A DNA stretch of 64,000 nucleotides, from the NCBI RefSeq assembly GCF_007830055.1, contig NZ_VLLE01000004.1, forward strand, positions 25,248 through 89,247, given 5' to 3'. The translations under genes were made by a program, and so were the position numbers. Positions 17,802-27,832 of this stretch are shown here, in pieces (positions within the stretch are counted from its first letter, which is position 1; every line of letters begins with the position of its first letter). Source of the stretch: Lacibacter cauensis. GTDB taxonomy: Bacteria; Bacteroidota; Bacteroidia; Chitinophagales; Chitinophagaceae. The notes beneath the pieces are model-generated. The model saw nothing but the letters and a program-made list of their open reading frames with translations. It did no database searches and was not told the origin of the DNA.

Positions 17802-17851
17802 AAGCATTTCCGTTGTCAGGACGTCGCAGACGTCAGACATCTGAAATGCTT
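17802..17851. repeat. 50-base nested hairpin element with GACGTC pair
   Basis: The outer arms AAGCATTTC / GAAATGCTT (9 bp, perfect) enclose TGTC / GACA and an inner GACGTC-GCA-GACGTC stem-loop. It lies between the divergent DUF4476 and alpha-2-macroglobulin genes. A related but smaller hairpin, TGACG-CCAGA-CGTCA, is at 51184-51198, upstream of the T9SS-sorted protein. It is either a REP-like repeat or a regulator site. Confidence 0.5.
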
Positions 17852-17949
17852 ATTAAAAGTATCTGAGGTCTTCCACGTCCTGCTACTGCTTTATGTAATT
17901 CCTTGTTTCTTTGCATCTCAACAGCACAGTATTGATTACCTTACATAAA

Positions 17950-20900
17950 ATGCTTTCTATGTATTTGAAACGTCTTTCGCTTGTTAACCTTTTTATCCTC
18001 CTGTTCAGCATGAGCTTATTTGCACAAAACAAATTCAACTATTCGGCTGCATGGAAAAAAGTGGATGACCTTCTTTCTAAAAAAGGATTAACCGAATCGG
18101 CCTTAAAAGAAGTAAAGACCATTTACGATGCCGCCAAAAAAGAAAAGAACAACGGCCAATTACTCAAAGCAGTACTCTTCCGTTTGTCGTTACAGCAACA
18201 GAAAGAAGAAGAGGCTGATGTAAAAGCCATTGCAGAAATTGAAAAAGAAATAACGCTTGCGGCAGAGCCATTAAAATCAGTGTTGACCAACTATGCAGCC
18301 GAAGCCTATTGGCAATACCTGCAAAATAACCGTTGGAAATTTTACAACCGTACCAATACCACCGGTTATGTAAAAACAGATCTAGCAACATGGACTATTG
18401 ATGATTTTCATAAAAAGATCAGCAGCTTATACCTTGCTTCGTTGCAAAATAAAAAACTGTTACAACAAACAAAGCTCGATGCATTTGATGCAGTGATCAA
18501 CAAAGGAAATGTACGGCATCTGCGCCCAACACTGTACGATCTGCTGGCGCATCGTGCAATTGCTTACTTTACGAATGATGAACGCAGCATCAGCAAACCC
18601 GAAGAAGTATTTGAATTGAACGTAGCTGCAGCGTTCGACCCTGCTGCCGATTTTATTACACGTAAGTTCACCACCGCCGATGCAAATTCGCTTACATACA
18701 AAGCATTGCTGTTGTACCAGGAGTTGATTGCCTTTCACATCAACGATAAAAAAGCAGATGCATTGATCGATGTTGACCTGCTGCGTTTGCAGTTTGTAAA
18801 ACAGCATGCAACACTGGAGAACACTACAGAACTCTACCGCCTGGCATTACAACATATCATCAGCCAATACAATAACCAGCCGATAGCAGCGCAGGCAACT
18901 TACCTGCTTGCAAGAGATTATGCTGATTATGCAGCCACCTACGATTTTAAAAAACATAAAGTAAACGACGAACAGAACCCACGTTATTACTATCGCAAAG
19001 CAATCGAACTTTGCAAACAGATCCTTGCACAAAAAGAACTCACCGAAGGCAGAGCCAACTGCAGCAACCTGTTGCAGGAAATACAAAGCAAAGAACTCTC
19101 CTTAACATCAGAAGAAGTGAATGTGCCCGGCAAACCGTTCCGTTCATTGCTGAAATACAGGAATGTATCAAAAGCATATTTCCGTATTGTTGCTATTGAC
19201 AGGGAAACCTGGCAGAACATGGAGAAGAACCGTTGGGATGATGCGTATTGGCAAAAGTTAACGGCGTTAAAACCAATCAACAGCTTCAGTTACAATTTAC
19301 CTGCCACCGACGATTACCAACCACATAGTACTGAACTAAAAATACCGGCGTTACCGGTTGGTACTTATTTGTTGTTAACCGGTGCCGATGAAAAATTTAC
19401 ACTTACAAAAAACATACTGGCTGTACAGTTTTTCCACGTAAGCAATCTTGCATGGATGCATTACAGCAATCATGTTTTTGTCGTAAACCGTGAAACAGGT
19501 ACGCCGCTGCATAAAGCAAACGTTATAGTTTGGGAACAGGGTTACGATTACAATCAACGTAAAAACGTAAACAACAAAGCTGGCAACTATACAACCGATG
19601 CAAATGGTTACTTCAGCATTACCAACAGCAAAAGCGAAAACCGTTACAACCAAACACTGGAAGTAACGTATGAAAAAGATCATTTGTTTGTGGATGACAA
19701 TGCCTACAGTTTTGTGTATGAAAATAAAAAGCAACCGGTTGATGAAGTAAGAACAAGACGTACGTTTTTCTTTACTGATCGTTCCATTTATCGCCCCGGA
19801 CAAACAATTTATTTTAAAGGCATTGTTACTGCAACGGATGCTGCAACAGAACGTCCGAAAGTAGTAAGCGGGCTTACAACTATTGTTTATCTCTACGATG
19901 CCAATTACCAGAAAGTAGACTCACTAAAACTTACAACAAACGAATTTGGTTCCTATGCAGGAAAGTTTGTATTGCCTGTTGGCCGCATTAGTGGACAATA
20001 TTATTTACAGGAATCGGCAACCAGCGGTATGGTTTATTTTTCGGTGGAAGAATACAAGCGTCCGAAGTTTTTTGTAGAGTACCAACCCATCAAACAAACA
20101 TTCCGCATCAACGATAAAATAACAGTTACAGGCGAAGCAAAAGCGTATGCCGGCAATAATATTGACGGTGCAAAAGTTAAGTATCGTGTTGTGCGTGAAC
20201 CACGTTTACCCTATCCCTGGCTTTGCTGGAAATGGGGCTGGCCGCAAATGGATGAACAGGAAATTGCACATGGCGAAGCAATCACAAAAGCCGATGGCAC
20301 ATTTGAAATTTCGTTTACAGCTGTTCCTGATAAAAAAATACGGAAAGAACTGGAGCCGGTATTCGATTATAAAGTTATTGCTGATGTAACCGATCTTAAC
20401 GGTGAAACAAGAAGCGGCGAAACCTTTATAAGCGTTGGTTACAGTGCATTGCAGTTAGATATCAGTTTGCCAAAAGGCGCATTGCAAAAAGCATCTCAAT
20501 TTAAAAGCATTCAGGTTCGTACATCAAATATGATGAATGAGTTTGTGAAGAGTACCGTTACGGTGCGTATGTACAAATTAAAAACACCAGACCGACTTAT
20601 TCGTGAACGCTACTGGGAAGCACCCGATCAATTCATCATTAATGAAAAAGATTATCTCACCGATTTTCCGAACGATGAATACAACAATGAAACAGAAAAA
20701 GAAAATTGGGAGAAGGGCGCCGTGTTGTTTGAACAAAAAGTCACAACAAAGGCAAGTGGTGAGTGGTCAGTAGTGAATAGTCAGTTAAAACCCGGTTGGC
20801 ATTTAATTGAAGCAACTGCAACCGATAAGGATGGTAAAGAAGTCAAGAATCAAATCTATGTGCAGTTAACAGACGATAACAACAAACTGTCAACGCCGGA

Positions 20901-23900
20901 ATATGTTTGGCCCTTTGCATCTGTTGTTACTGCAGAACCCGGAACCAACGCCAATCTGCAGTTTGGCAGCAGTGCCGAAAATATTTCTCTGGTACAAATA
21001 GATCCATCTCTTTCAATTGGTAATTTTCAGTTTCATCAGTTGAATAACGAACAAAAGCAAATTACCGTTCCCGTTACCGAAAAACAACGTGGCGGTTTTG
21101 GTTATGTTTATTCGTTTATTAAACACAATCGCATCTTTAGCTATACACGTGCAGTAAACGTACCATGGACCAATAAAGATTTAAACATCAGTTATGAAAG
21201 CTTCCGTGATAAAACATTACCGGGTAGTGAAGAGCAATGGAAAATAAAAATCAGTGGTTACAAAGGCGATAAGGTTGCAGCAGAATTGCTGGCAAGTATG
21301 TACGATGCATCATTGGATCAGTTTAAACCGCATCAATGGAACAAGCCGGATTTGTTTCCGATTAATTATATGAAGAATAGTTGGAGCGGTGGAGGGTTTA
21401 AGTCAATCAATAGTGATGAAAAATCTTATTTTGAAGAAACTGATATCAGTTTCACCAAACACTATGATCTATTCAAACAAATCGGTAATTACTTTGGAAT
21501 GTTTGAGGGAGTAGCATATAAAAGAACATCGCCTGTTACTCTTGCTGATGCTCAAATGGTTGCTGCCCCGGCTCCGGAAGCGGCTGAGAAAGAAGAGGGG
21601 GCTACAAAAATGGAATTTAATTTAGGTCTGGTTGATTCAATGACGTTTCAATACAACACCAAAAAAGAAGAACCGAAAAAACAAGATAACAATCCGAACA
21701 TCCGTACCAACTTTAACGAAACAGCTTTCTTCTTCCCCGACTTAAAAACAGATGCAGAAGGAAATATCACGTTCAGCTTTACAATGCCGGAAGCATTAAC
21801 GAAATGGAAAGCACAGTTGTTGGCGCATACCAAAGATCTGTCGATGGGGTTAAGCGAAACAAGCATCGTTACACAAAAAGACCTGATGGTGCAACCCTTT
21901 GCGCCACGCTTCTTACGTGAAGGTGATCGTTTTGAATTCACTGCCAAGATCAGCAACCTTACCGATAAAGAAATTACCGGCACGAGCAATCTGCAGTTAC
22001 TCAACACCGCCACCATGCAACCTGTTGATGGCTGGTTCCAGAATACATTTCCGGTACAGCATTTCACTGTCGGGCCAAAGCAAAGCACCGTGGTGAAGTT
22101 CCGCACCGAAGTACCGTACAATTTTAATGAAGCACTCACCTACCGCATCATTGCCAAAGCAGGTAACCAAACCGATGGTGAAGAAGCAACGCTTCCTGTA
22201 TTAACCAACCGTATGCTGGTAACAGAATCGTTGCCATTATCGATGCGTGGCGATGGAACAAAAACATTCAACTTCAGCAAACTGTTAACGGCTGAACAAT
22301 CTGAGAGCTTAACGCATCATCGCTTTACCATTGAGTTCACCAGTAATCCTGTATGGTATGCAGTACAGGCATTACCATACTTAATGGAATATCCGTACGA
22401 ATGTGCAGAGCAAACATGGAATCGTTTTTATGCAAACGCATTGGCATCGCATATCACCCAAAAACTTCCACGCATACAGCAGGTGATGCAGCAATGGAAA
22501 ATAAAAGATACTGCTGCCCTCCTGAGCAATCTGCAGAAGAATGAAGAACTCAAATCTGCATTGCTGCAGGAAACGCCCTGGGTATTGCAGGCGAAGGACG
22601 AAGAACAGCAGAAGAAAAACATTGCATTGCTGTTTGATATGGTGCGGATGAACAGCGAGCTGAGTAAAAACCTGGCACTGCTGCAACAGATGCAATCGGC
22701 CAATGGGGGCTTTGTGTGGTTCAAAGGCGGACCGGATGATCGTTACATTACCCAATACATTGTTACAGGTATCGGTCATTTGCAAAAGCTGAATGCAGTA
22801 CCGAAAGAACAGCAAAGTGCATTGAATGAAATGGTTACCAAAGCAATTGTTTATCTCGACAAACGATTGAAAGAAGATTACGATTATCTGCTGAAATATA
22901 AAACGCCGTTGAAGAATAACAACATCGGTTCAACACAAATTCAGTATTTGTACATGCGCAGCTTCTTCCCTGCCGTTGCACAAACAAAAGGAACAGAAAC
23001 GGCATTTACTTATTACAATACACAGTCGAAACAATACTGGGTAAAACAAAGCAAGTACATGCAAGGCATGATTGCTTTGGCGCAGCACCGCAGCAAGGAT
23101 AGCAAAACAGCTACTGCCATTGTGCAATCGTTGAAAGAAAATGCGCTCTTCAGCGAAGAGATGGGCATGTACTTTAAAGATTTTACTTCGGGTTATTACT
23201 GGTACCAGGCACCGGTGGAAGCACAGGCATTGATGATTGAAGTATTCAATGATGTAACTGCTGATAAAAAAGCAGTAAACGATTTAAAAACATGGTTACT
23301 AAAACAAAAACAAACACAAAACTGGAAAACAACCATTGCTACTGCTGAAGCATGTTATGCATTGTTGCTGCAGGGTGGCGAATGGATTGCAACAGAACCT
23401 GTGGTGGAAATAAAAGCAGGTGATCAATTGTTCAGTACATCAACAGAAAAAACAGAAGCTGGCACCGGTTATTTCAAACGGAGCATCGATGGTAATTTTG
23501 TAAAGCCATCGTTCGGTACTATCAATGTTACTGTCAATAAATCGAACGGACAGCCAACATGGGGAGCTGCTTATTGGCAGTATTTTGAAAACCTCGATAA
23601 GATCACTGCTGCAGCAACCCCTCTGAAATTACAGAAGAAATATTTTGTAGAACGTAACTCTGTAAACGGACCAGTACTTACGCCGGTGAACGAAGGCGAT
23701 GAATTGAAAGTGGGCGATAAAATTAAAGTGCGCATTGAATTACGTGTTGACCGTAACATGGAATATGTACACATGAAAGACATGCGCCCAAGTTGTATGG
23801 AACCGGTGAATGTATTGAGTCAATACAAATGGCAGGGAGGTTTGGGTTATTACGAAAGCACCAAAGATGCCAGCACCAGTTTCTTCTTCAGCTATCTTAA

Positions 23901-24048
23901 CAAAGGCACGTATGTGTTTGAATATCCTCTATTCATTACACATGCAGGTAATTACAGCAGCGGTATTACAAGTATTCAATGTATGTACGCACCGGAGTTT
24001 ACAAGCCACAGCGAAGGAGTAAGAATTAAAGTGATGAATGAGGAATAA
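17950..24048 (+). CDS. Alpha-2-macroglobulin family protein with thioester motif
   Basis: A 2032-residue envelope protein that probably traps proteases through a conformational snare, as bacterial alpha-2-macroglobulins do in the periplasm. Signal peptide: LVNLFILLFSMSLFAQ. An N-terminal helical region of about 400 residues precedes the macroglobulin domains; the MG2-type segment is at about residues 600-700 (FFTDRSIYRPGQTIYFKGIV). The bait and A2M regions include TAEGNITFSFTMPEALTKWK-like sequence (here DAEGNITFSFTMPEALTKWK). The thioester motif CAEQ is at residues 1485-1488 in YPYECAEQTWNRF, so the reactive Cys-Gln bond can form. An alpha/alpha thioester domain and a receptor-like C-terminal domain follow. 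There is no lipobox, so it is likely soluble periplasmic or secreted. No penicillin-binding protein 1C gene is next to it, unlike in enterobacteria. Confidence 0.92.
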   Translation: MLSMYLKRLSLVNLFILLFSMSLFAQNKFNYSAAWKKVDDLLSKKGLTESALKEVKTIYDAAKKEKNNGQLLKAVLFRLSLQQQKEEEADVKAIAEIEKEITLAAEPLKSVLTNYAAEAYWQYLQNNRWKFYNRTNTTGYVKTDLATWTIDDFHKKISSLYLASLQNKKLLQQTKLDAFDAVINKGNVRHLRPTLYDLLAHRAIAYFTNDERSISKPEEVFELNVAAAFDPAADFITRKFTTADANSLTYKALLLYQELIAFHINDKKADALIDVDLLRLQFVKQHATLENTTELYRLALQHIISQYNNQPIAAQATYLLARDYADYAATYDFKKHKVNDEQNPRYYYRKAIELCKQILAQKELTEGRANCSNLLQEIQSKELSLTSEEVNVPGKPFRSLLKYRNVSKAYFRIVAIDRETWQNMEKNRWDDAYWQKLTALKPINSFSYNLPATDDYQPHSTELKIPALPVGTYLLLTGADEKFTLTKNILAVQFFHVSNLAWMHYSNHVFVVNRETGTPLHKANVIVWEQGYDYNQRKNVNNKAGNYTTDANGYFSITNSKSENRYNQTLEVTYEKDHLFVDDNAYSFVYENKKQPVDEVRTRRTFFFTDRSIYRPGQTIYFKGIVTATDAATERPKVVSGLTTIVYLYDANYQKVDSLKLTTNEFGSYAGKFVLPVGRISGQYYLQESATSGMVYFSVEEYKRPKFFVEYQPIKQTFRINDKITVTGEAKAYAGNNIDGAKVKYRVVREPRLPYPWLCWKWGWPQMDEQEIAHGEAITKADGTFEISFTAVPDKKIRKELEPVFDYKVIADVTDLNGETRSGETFISVGYSALQLDISLPKGALQKASQFKSIQVRTSNMMNEFVKSTVTVRMYKLKTPDRLIRERYWEAPDQFIINEKDYLTDFPNDEYNNETEKENWEKGAVLFEQKVTTKASGEWSVVNSQLKPGWHLIEATATDKDGKEVKNQIYVQLTDDNNKLSTPEYVWPFASVVTAEPGTNANLQFGSSAENISLVQIDPSLSIGNFQFHQLNNEQKQITVPVTEKQRGGFGYVYSFIKHNRIFSYTRAVNVPWTNKDLNISYESFRDKTLPGSEEQWKIKISGYKGDKVAAELLASMYDASLDQFKPHQWNKPDLFPINYMKNSWSGGGFKSINSDEKSYFEETDISFTKHYDLFKQIGNYFGMFEGVAYKRTSPVTLADAQMVAAPAPEAAEKEEGATKMEFNLGLVDSMTFQYNTKKEEPKKQDNNPNIRTNFNETAFFFPDLKTDAEGNITFSFTMPEALTKWKAQLLAHTKDLSMGLSETSIVTQKDLMVQPFAPRFLREGDRFEFTAKISNLTDKEITGTSNLQLLNTATMQPVDGWFQNTFPVQHFTVGPKQSTVVKFRTEVPYNFNEALTYRIIAKAGNQTDGEEATLPVLTNRMLVTESLPLSMRGDGTKTFNFSKLLTAEQSESLTHHRFTIEFTSNPVWYAVQALPYLMEYPYECAEQTWNRFYANALASHITQKLPRIQQVMQQWKIKDTAALLSNLQKNEELKSALLQETPWVLQAKDEEQQKKNIALLFDMVRMNSELSKNLALLQQMQSANGGFVWFKGGPDDRYITQYIVTGIGHLQKLNAVPKEQQSALNEMVTKAIVYLDKRLKEDYDYLLKYKTPLKNNNIGSTQIQYLYMRSFFPAVAQTKGTETAFTYYNTQSKQYWVKQSKYMQGMIALAQHRSKDSKTATAIVQSLKENALFSEEMGMYFKDFTSGYYWYQAPVEAQALMIEVFNDVTADKKAVNDLKTWLLKQKQTQNWKTTIATAEACYALLLQGGEWIATEPVVEIKAGDQLFSTSTEKTEAGTGYFKRSIDGNFVKPSFGTINVTVNKSNGQPTWGAAYWQYFENLDKITAAATPLKLQKKYFVERNSVNGPVLTPVNEGDELKVGDKIKVRIELRVDRNMEYVHMKDMRPSCMEPVNVLSQYKWQGGLGYYESTKDASTSFFFSYLNKGTYVFEYPLFITHAGNYSSGITSIQCMYAPEFTSHSEGVRIKVMNEE

Positions 24049-24094
24049 CGCCTGCTCTCCGTAGTTTTAACGAAGGAGAAAGTGATAAGTATAA

Positions 24095-24120
24095 AAAGAG
24101 GCAGCTTTCGCTGCCTCTTT
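24095..24120. terminator. Bidirectional terminator between A2M and VWA genes
   Basis: An 11-bp perfect stem, AAAGAGGCAGC / GCTGCCTCTTT, with loop TTTC. A and T runs on the two flanks let it serve both convergent transcripts. Confidence 0.85.
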
Positions 24121-24143
24121 GCTTTGGTTAAAGTTGGAACAAA

Positions 24144-25928
24144 TCAAAACAGGATGATTTCTTCCTTTGCTTTTTTCTTTTTAGTAAACCATCGGCGGCG
24201 TTCTTTCACCGGTTTATAAATTTCTTTTGCTTTGATGACCAGCTGTAACATTTCCTGTTGCCAGTAATCGTTCGAGTTTACACAGGTGTTAAGTAAATTA
24301 ATTAACGATTCCCAACTATACACTTTCAGGTAAGGCGATTGTTTCAACATTAATCCAAACATCGCAACAGCAGCTGAGAACCGATAATTACTGTCAACTG
24401 TATACAACGATTTATAGTTGTTGGTCAGTCTGTATGTTTCCGTTTGCTTTTCTTTTGTGTTGACCGTTTGATAACCCAGCTCGGCAGTAGCAAGTTCCTC
24501 CTCTGTATTGTATGGGCTGTTCATCTCCACTTCAAAAACGGCCGTAACAATATGCCCTGTTCCTATTTCACCACCTTCTAAAATACTTGCACTATCGGCC
24601 AACACATCTTTCCGGTTATCGAAACCAATTAAGCGGTACTTCTTTATTTGCCTTGCATTAAAGGAAGCATTCAGGTACGCATCATCTACCACCACATACA
24701 AGGTTTGCATCAACTCTTTTACCAAAACTTTTTCTGCTTCGGGTATATTATCGAGGTACGCAAAGTTGCCGTTTCCTTTTTTTGCCAGCACCTCCAGTTT
24801 CGAATCTTTATAGTTACCCATACCAACACCAAGGCAGGTAAGATAAATACCCGTCTGTTGCTTTTGAGTAATGAGCTGCATCAATGCTTCTTCGCTCGAT
24901 TCGCCTACGTTGAAATCACCATCTGTTGCAAGGATAACACGGTTGTTACCACCTTTAATAAACTGACTCTGCGCAAGCCGGTATGCCTGCCTGATGGCTG
25001 CTTCACCCGGCGTATCACCACCTGCAGCAAGCGAGTCAATCACTTTCATGATCTTTTCTTTTTCGTTACCACCTGTTGGTTGCAGTACTGTACCCACAGT
25101 ACCACCATACACCATAATAGCCATGGTATCAATTGCACGCAGGTTCTGCACCATCATGCGTAAAGCAGTTTGCAATAAGGGTAACCGGTTTGGCAGATCC
25201 ATCGATCCGCTTACATCAACCAAAAAAACAAAATTGCTGGGTGGTAATGAATCGTAATTGATCTTTCGTGCATGTAATTGTAAAAACAACAAACGGTCCA
25301 TCGGATTCCATGGGCAATCGGTGAGTTGCGATTCAGTATAAAATTCTTTTCCCAGCTCGGGTGCTTTGTATCGTTGCGGAAAATAGTTGAGCATTTCTTC
25401 GATACGCACCGCATCTTTCGGTACAGCTGATTTCATATTAATAAACCGCCTGATGTTGCTGTACGATGCTTTATCAACATTCAACGCAAAACCAACCGAA
25501 GGATATTCTGCTGCATAATTAAAACTGTTTTCAATTTGCTCCGAATAAGTTTCACCGTTGGCAATACCAAAACTATTCCGCTCCTGTACTTTATCCTTTG
25601 TTACAGAAATTAATTTGCGTTTCGGATTACTGATAGCTGAACTGGGTTTTAACTCTACCGTGTTGAACTCGTTGCTGCTAAGCACCACTGTTTTTTCATC
25701 GTAGCCATGCAGGAAAAAGCTGACGGTATCGCTTACTTTAGCCGAAGGCAACCCAAAGCCACCAGTTGAACCGGATTGATAAAATGAATTGGAAGAATGA
25801 ACCCGGATACGTACCAATGCAAGCCCAACACCAGCTGCATCTTTTACTTCGCCACGGAAATAGTATTGTGCATCCGCCACAAGTGCGAACAGGAGCAAGC
25901 ACACCAAAGTAATGAACCGTGGTTTCAT
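24144..25928 (-). CDS. VWA-domain protein (YfbK-like, DUF3520)
   Basis: 594 residues. The signal peptide is MKPRFITLVCLLLFALVADA, then a carboxypeptidase-regulatory-like domain (residues about 22-95). A vWF-A N-terminal domain follows (NSFNYAAEYPSVGFALNVDK, MLNYFPQRY). The VWA domain has an intact metal-ion site, FLVDVSGSMDLPNR, with D238, S240 and S242. A C-terminal DUF3520-type region ends the protein. Related YfbK-type proteins have no firm role. The open frame extends 32 codons upstream, but the signal peptide and an AGGAG ribosome binding site favour the ATG at 25928. It is the last gene of the leftward O-methyltransferase-LysM-hpt-VWA run. Confidence 0.88.
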   Translation of the reverse strand: MKPRFITLVCLLLFALVADAQYYFRGEVKDAAGVGLALVRIRVHSSNSFYQSGSTGGFGLPSAKVSDTVSFFLHGYDEKTVVLSSNEFNTVELKPSSAISNPKRKLISVTKDKVQERNSFGIANGETYSEQIENSFNYAAEYPSVGFALNVDKASYSNIRRFINMKSAVPKDAVRIEEMLNYFPQRYKAPELGKEFYTESQLTDCPWNPMDRLLFLQLHARKINYDSLPPSNFVFLVDVSGSMDLPNRLPLLQTALRMMVQNLRAIDTMAIMVYGGTVGTVLQPTGGNEKEKIMKVIDSLAAGGDTPGEAAIRQAYRLAQSQFIKGGNNRVILATDGDFNVGESSEEALMQLITQKQQTGIYLTCLGVGMGNYKDSKLEVLAKKGNGNFAYLDNIPEAEKVLVKELMQTLYVVVDDAYLNASFNARQIKKYRLIGFDNRKDVLADSASILEGGEIGTGHIVTAVFEVEMNSPYNTEEELATAELGYQTVNTKEKQTETYRLTNNYKSLYTVDSNYRFSAAVAMFGLMLKQSPYLKVYSWESLINLLNTCVNSNDYWQQEMLQLVIKAKEIYKPVKERRRWFTKKKKAKEEIILF

Positions 25929-25965
25929 AATAATCTCCTGCTTCGCCGGGTTAGTAAGTGGCTTA

Positions 25966-26514
25966 TCAGGCAGGGTTCTCTGTGAGCTGGTAAATTTCTT
26001 TGAGGTTACGCCCAAGACCATCATAGTCTAACCCATAACCCAGTAAGAATTTATTCGGCACCGAAAAACCTAAATAATCAATTTGTATAGGGTAGGTTGT
26101 TGCTTCGGGCTTGTGCAATAAGGAAGCAATTTTTAACGATGCAGGATGCTGGTTATGCAACTGCGGTAAAAACTCGTTCAGCGTTTTACCGGTATCAATA
26201 ATATCTTCAATCACCACCACATGCCTGTCTACAATATCGGTATCTAAACCTATAGCGGTTATTACCTGGCCTGTTGACTTTGTTCCTTTGTATGAAGCAA
26301 GTTTTATAAAACAGATTTCTGCATCGATATGTATTTGCTTGAACAGATCGGAAGCAAACATAAACGATCCGTTAAGAATGGCAATAAACAACGGCTTCTT
26401 GCCTGCATAATCAGCATCAATTTGTTTACCCAAGTCGGCAATGCGTGCAAGCACGGTTGCTTCCGTCATGTACGGAGTAAAATATTTATCGTGGACCTTG
26501 ATGATTTCTGACAT
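25966..26514 (-). CDS. hpt: Hypoxanthine phosphoribosyltransferase
   Basis: A purine-salvage enzyme that makes IMP (and GMP) from hypoxanthine (guanine) and PRPP. The 182-residue protein has the type I phosphoribosyltransferase fold: FIAILNGSFMFASDLFKQI near the N-terminus, the PRPP loop VVVIEDIIDTGKTLNEFL (about residues 98-115), and YLGFSVPNKFLLGYGLDYDG, which ends with the purine-binding region. It starts five bases after the LysM gene stop. Confidence 0.95.
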   Translation of the reverse strand: MSEIIKVHDKYFTPYMTEATVLARIADLGKQIDADYAGKKPLFIAILNGSFMFASDLFKQIHIDAEICFIKLASYKGTKSTGQVITAIGLDTDIVDRHVVVIEDIIDTGKTLNEFLPQLHNQHPASLKIASLLHKPEATTYPIQIDYLGFSVPNKFLLGYGLDYDGLGRNLKEIYQLTENPA

Positions 26515-26519
26515 GCAGC

Positions 26520-27824
26520 TTATTTATTAATGATGAGTTCTGTTCCTTCTTTTAATTCAGTACCGGCCAGTTTATTCCATTGCTGAATTTGCGTCAGCGA
26601 TACTTCGTATTTTTTTGAAATACTATACAAGGTTTCTTTTGGCTGTACAACATGTACAATTACATCTTTGTGCTGCACAACTGCTGCTGTTTCGCCAGTT
26701 ACGGGTTGCGTTGATACTTCTTTTACAGCTATTGCCAATTTGGGTGTTGCCGGCGCAGGCGATTGTAAATACAATTGCTCACCTACGGCAGGCTGCATAT
26801 TCACAGTCATCTGGTTTAACTGCAGCAATGCATCTAAACGGATGCCCTGGCTTTGTGCAATATCGTAAACTGTTTCACCTGCTGCCACTACATGCACCGG
26901 ATTAACTCCTGTTCGGCGTTTGCGTTGCAGGTACACGAGCTGATCTTTTTCCAGCACTTCTGCTTCTTTCAGATCATTAAAATCGAACAACCATTTTAAC
27001 TGCACATTGTACTGCTGTGCAATAGCCAAAAACGGCGTTCCTTTTGTTACATACACAACTCTTGTATCATTGATTTTGAATTCGCCGTTTGGATAACTTA
27101 CTGTTGTTTTTACAATTTCTGTTTTTGGTTGTTCTTTTTTAGGCTCTTCCTTTTTCGACTCTTCTTTCTTTACAACTACAACTACTTCCGATTGAGATTT
27201 TACTTCTGCCTGCGGAGCAACAGGTTGATGTACAGTTGCAACAGTTGCTATTACCGGCGTTGTTACAACAGGTTGCTCGTTCTTTGCAAGAATGGGTTCG
27301 CTACCTGTTTTCTTACCTAATGCAATCAGTGAATATTCGTTGAGGTTATATCGTTCGATATACTTGATGAGTAAAGCAGGATAGGCAGGGTTGGTTGCGT
27401 AACCGGCTTTCTTTAAACCATATGCCCAAGCTTTGTAATCAGCAGGATCCAGACTGAACAGAAAATTATAATGCTTACGAGTGCGTAAGAAATTAGAATG
27501 ATCGATGTATGATTCCTCCGCATTGTTGTACACACGGAAACATTCGCCCGGAGCGTCATCATCATGACTCACAGACGGTCCTGTCCATGTTTCTTTACAC
27601 TTGATGCCAAAATGATTGTTTGATTTTTTTACCAGCTTACTGTTGCCATTCTCCGTTTCAACAATGCCCTGTGCCAATGTAATAGATGCAGGAACACCTG
27701 TGCGGATCATTTCCTTGATTGCAATTTCCTTGTATAGATCAATGTACTCTTCAATTGTAATTGTTTGTGCATTTGCAGTTACAAAAGCAAAAAGAGCCAT
27801 AGACAGATACAGCAGTCTCCTCAT
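26520..27824 (-). CDS. Secreted glucosaminidase with three LysM domains
   Basis: A peptidoglycan hydrolase of 434 residues. Signal peptide MRRLLYLSMALFAFVTANAQ. A GH73-type N-acetylglucosaminidase domain covers about residues 22-165, with the catalytic Glu in AQGIVETENGNSKLVKKSNN and HFGIKCKETWTGP. A Lys/Glu/Pro-rich linker follows. Three LysM peptidoglycan-binding modules come next, at about 250-300 (VTKGTPFLAIAQQYNVQLKW), 310-360 (VVAAGETVYDIAQSQGIRLD) and 387-433 (VVQPKETLYSISKKYEVSLT). It probably acts in wall remodelling in the periplasm. Eight bases separate it from the O-methyltransferase gene upstream and five from hpt downstream. Confidence 0.92.
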   Translation of the reverse strand: MRRLLYLSMALFAFVTANAQTITIEEYIDLYKEIAIKEMIRTGVPASITLAQGIVETENGNSKLVKKSNNHFGIKCKETWTGPSVSHDDDAPGECFRVYNNAEESYIDHSNFLRTRKHYNFLFSLDPADYKAWAYGLKKAGYATNPAYPALLIKYIERYNLNEYSLIALGKKTGSEPILAKNEQPVVTTPVIATVATVHQPVAPQAEVKSQSEVVVVVKKEESKKEEPKKEQPKTEIVKTTVSYPNGEFKINDTRVVYVTKGTPFLAIAQQYNVQLKWLFDFNDLKEAEVLEKDQLVYLQRKRRTGVNPVHVVAAGETVYDIAQSQGIRLDALLQLNQMTVNMQPAVGEQLYLQSPAPATPKLAIAVKEVSTQPVTGETAAVVQHKDVIVHVVQPKETLYSISKKYEVSLTQIQQWNKLAGTELKEGTELIINK

Positions 27825-27832
27825 AGTATATT

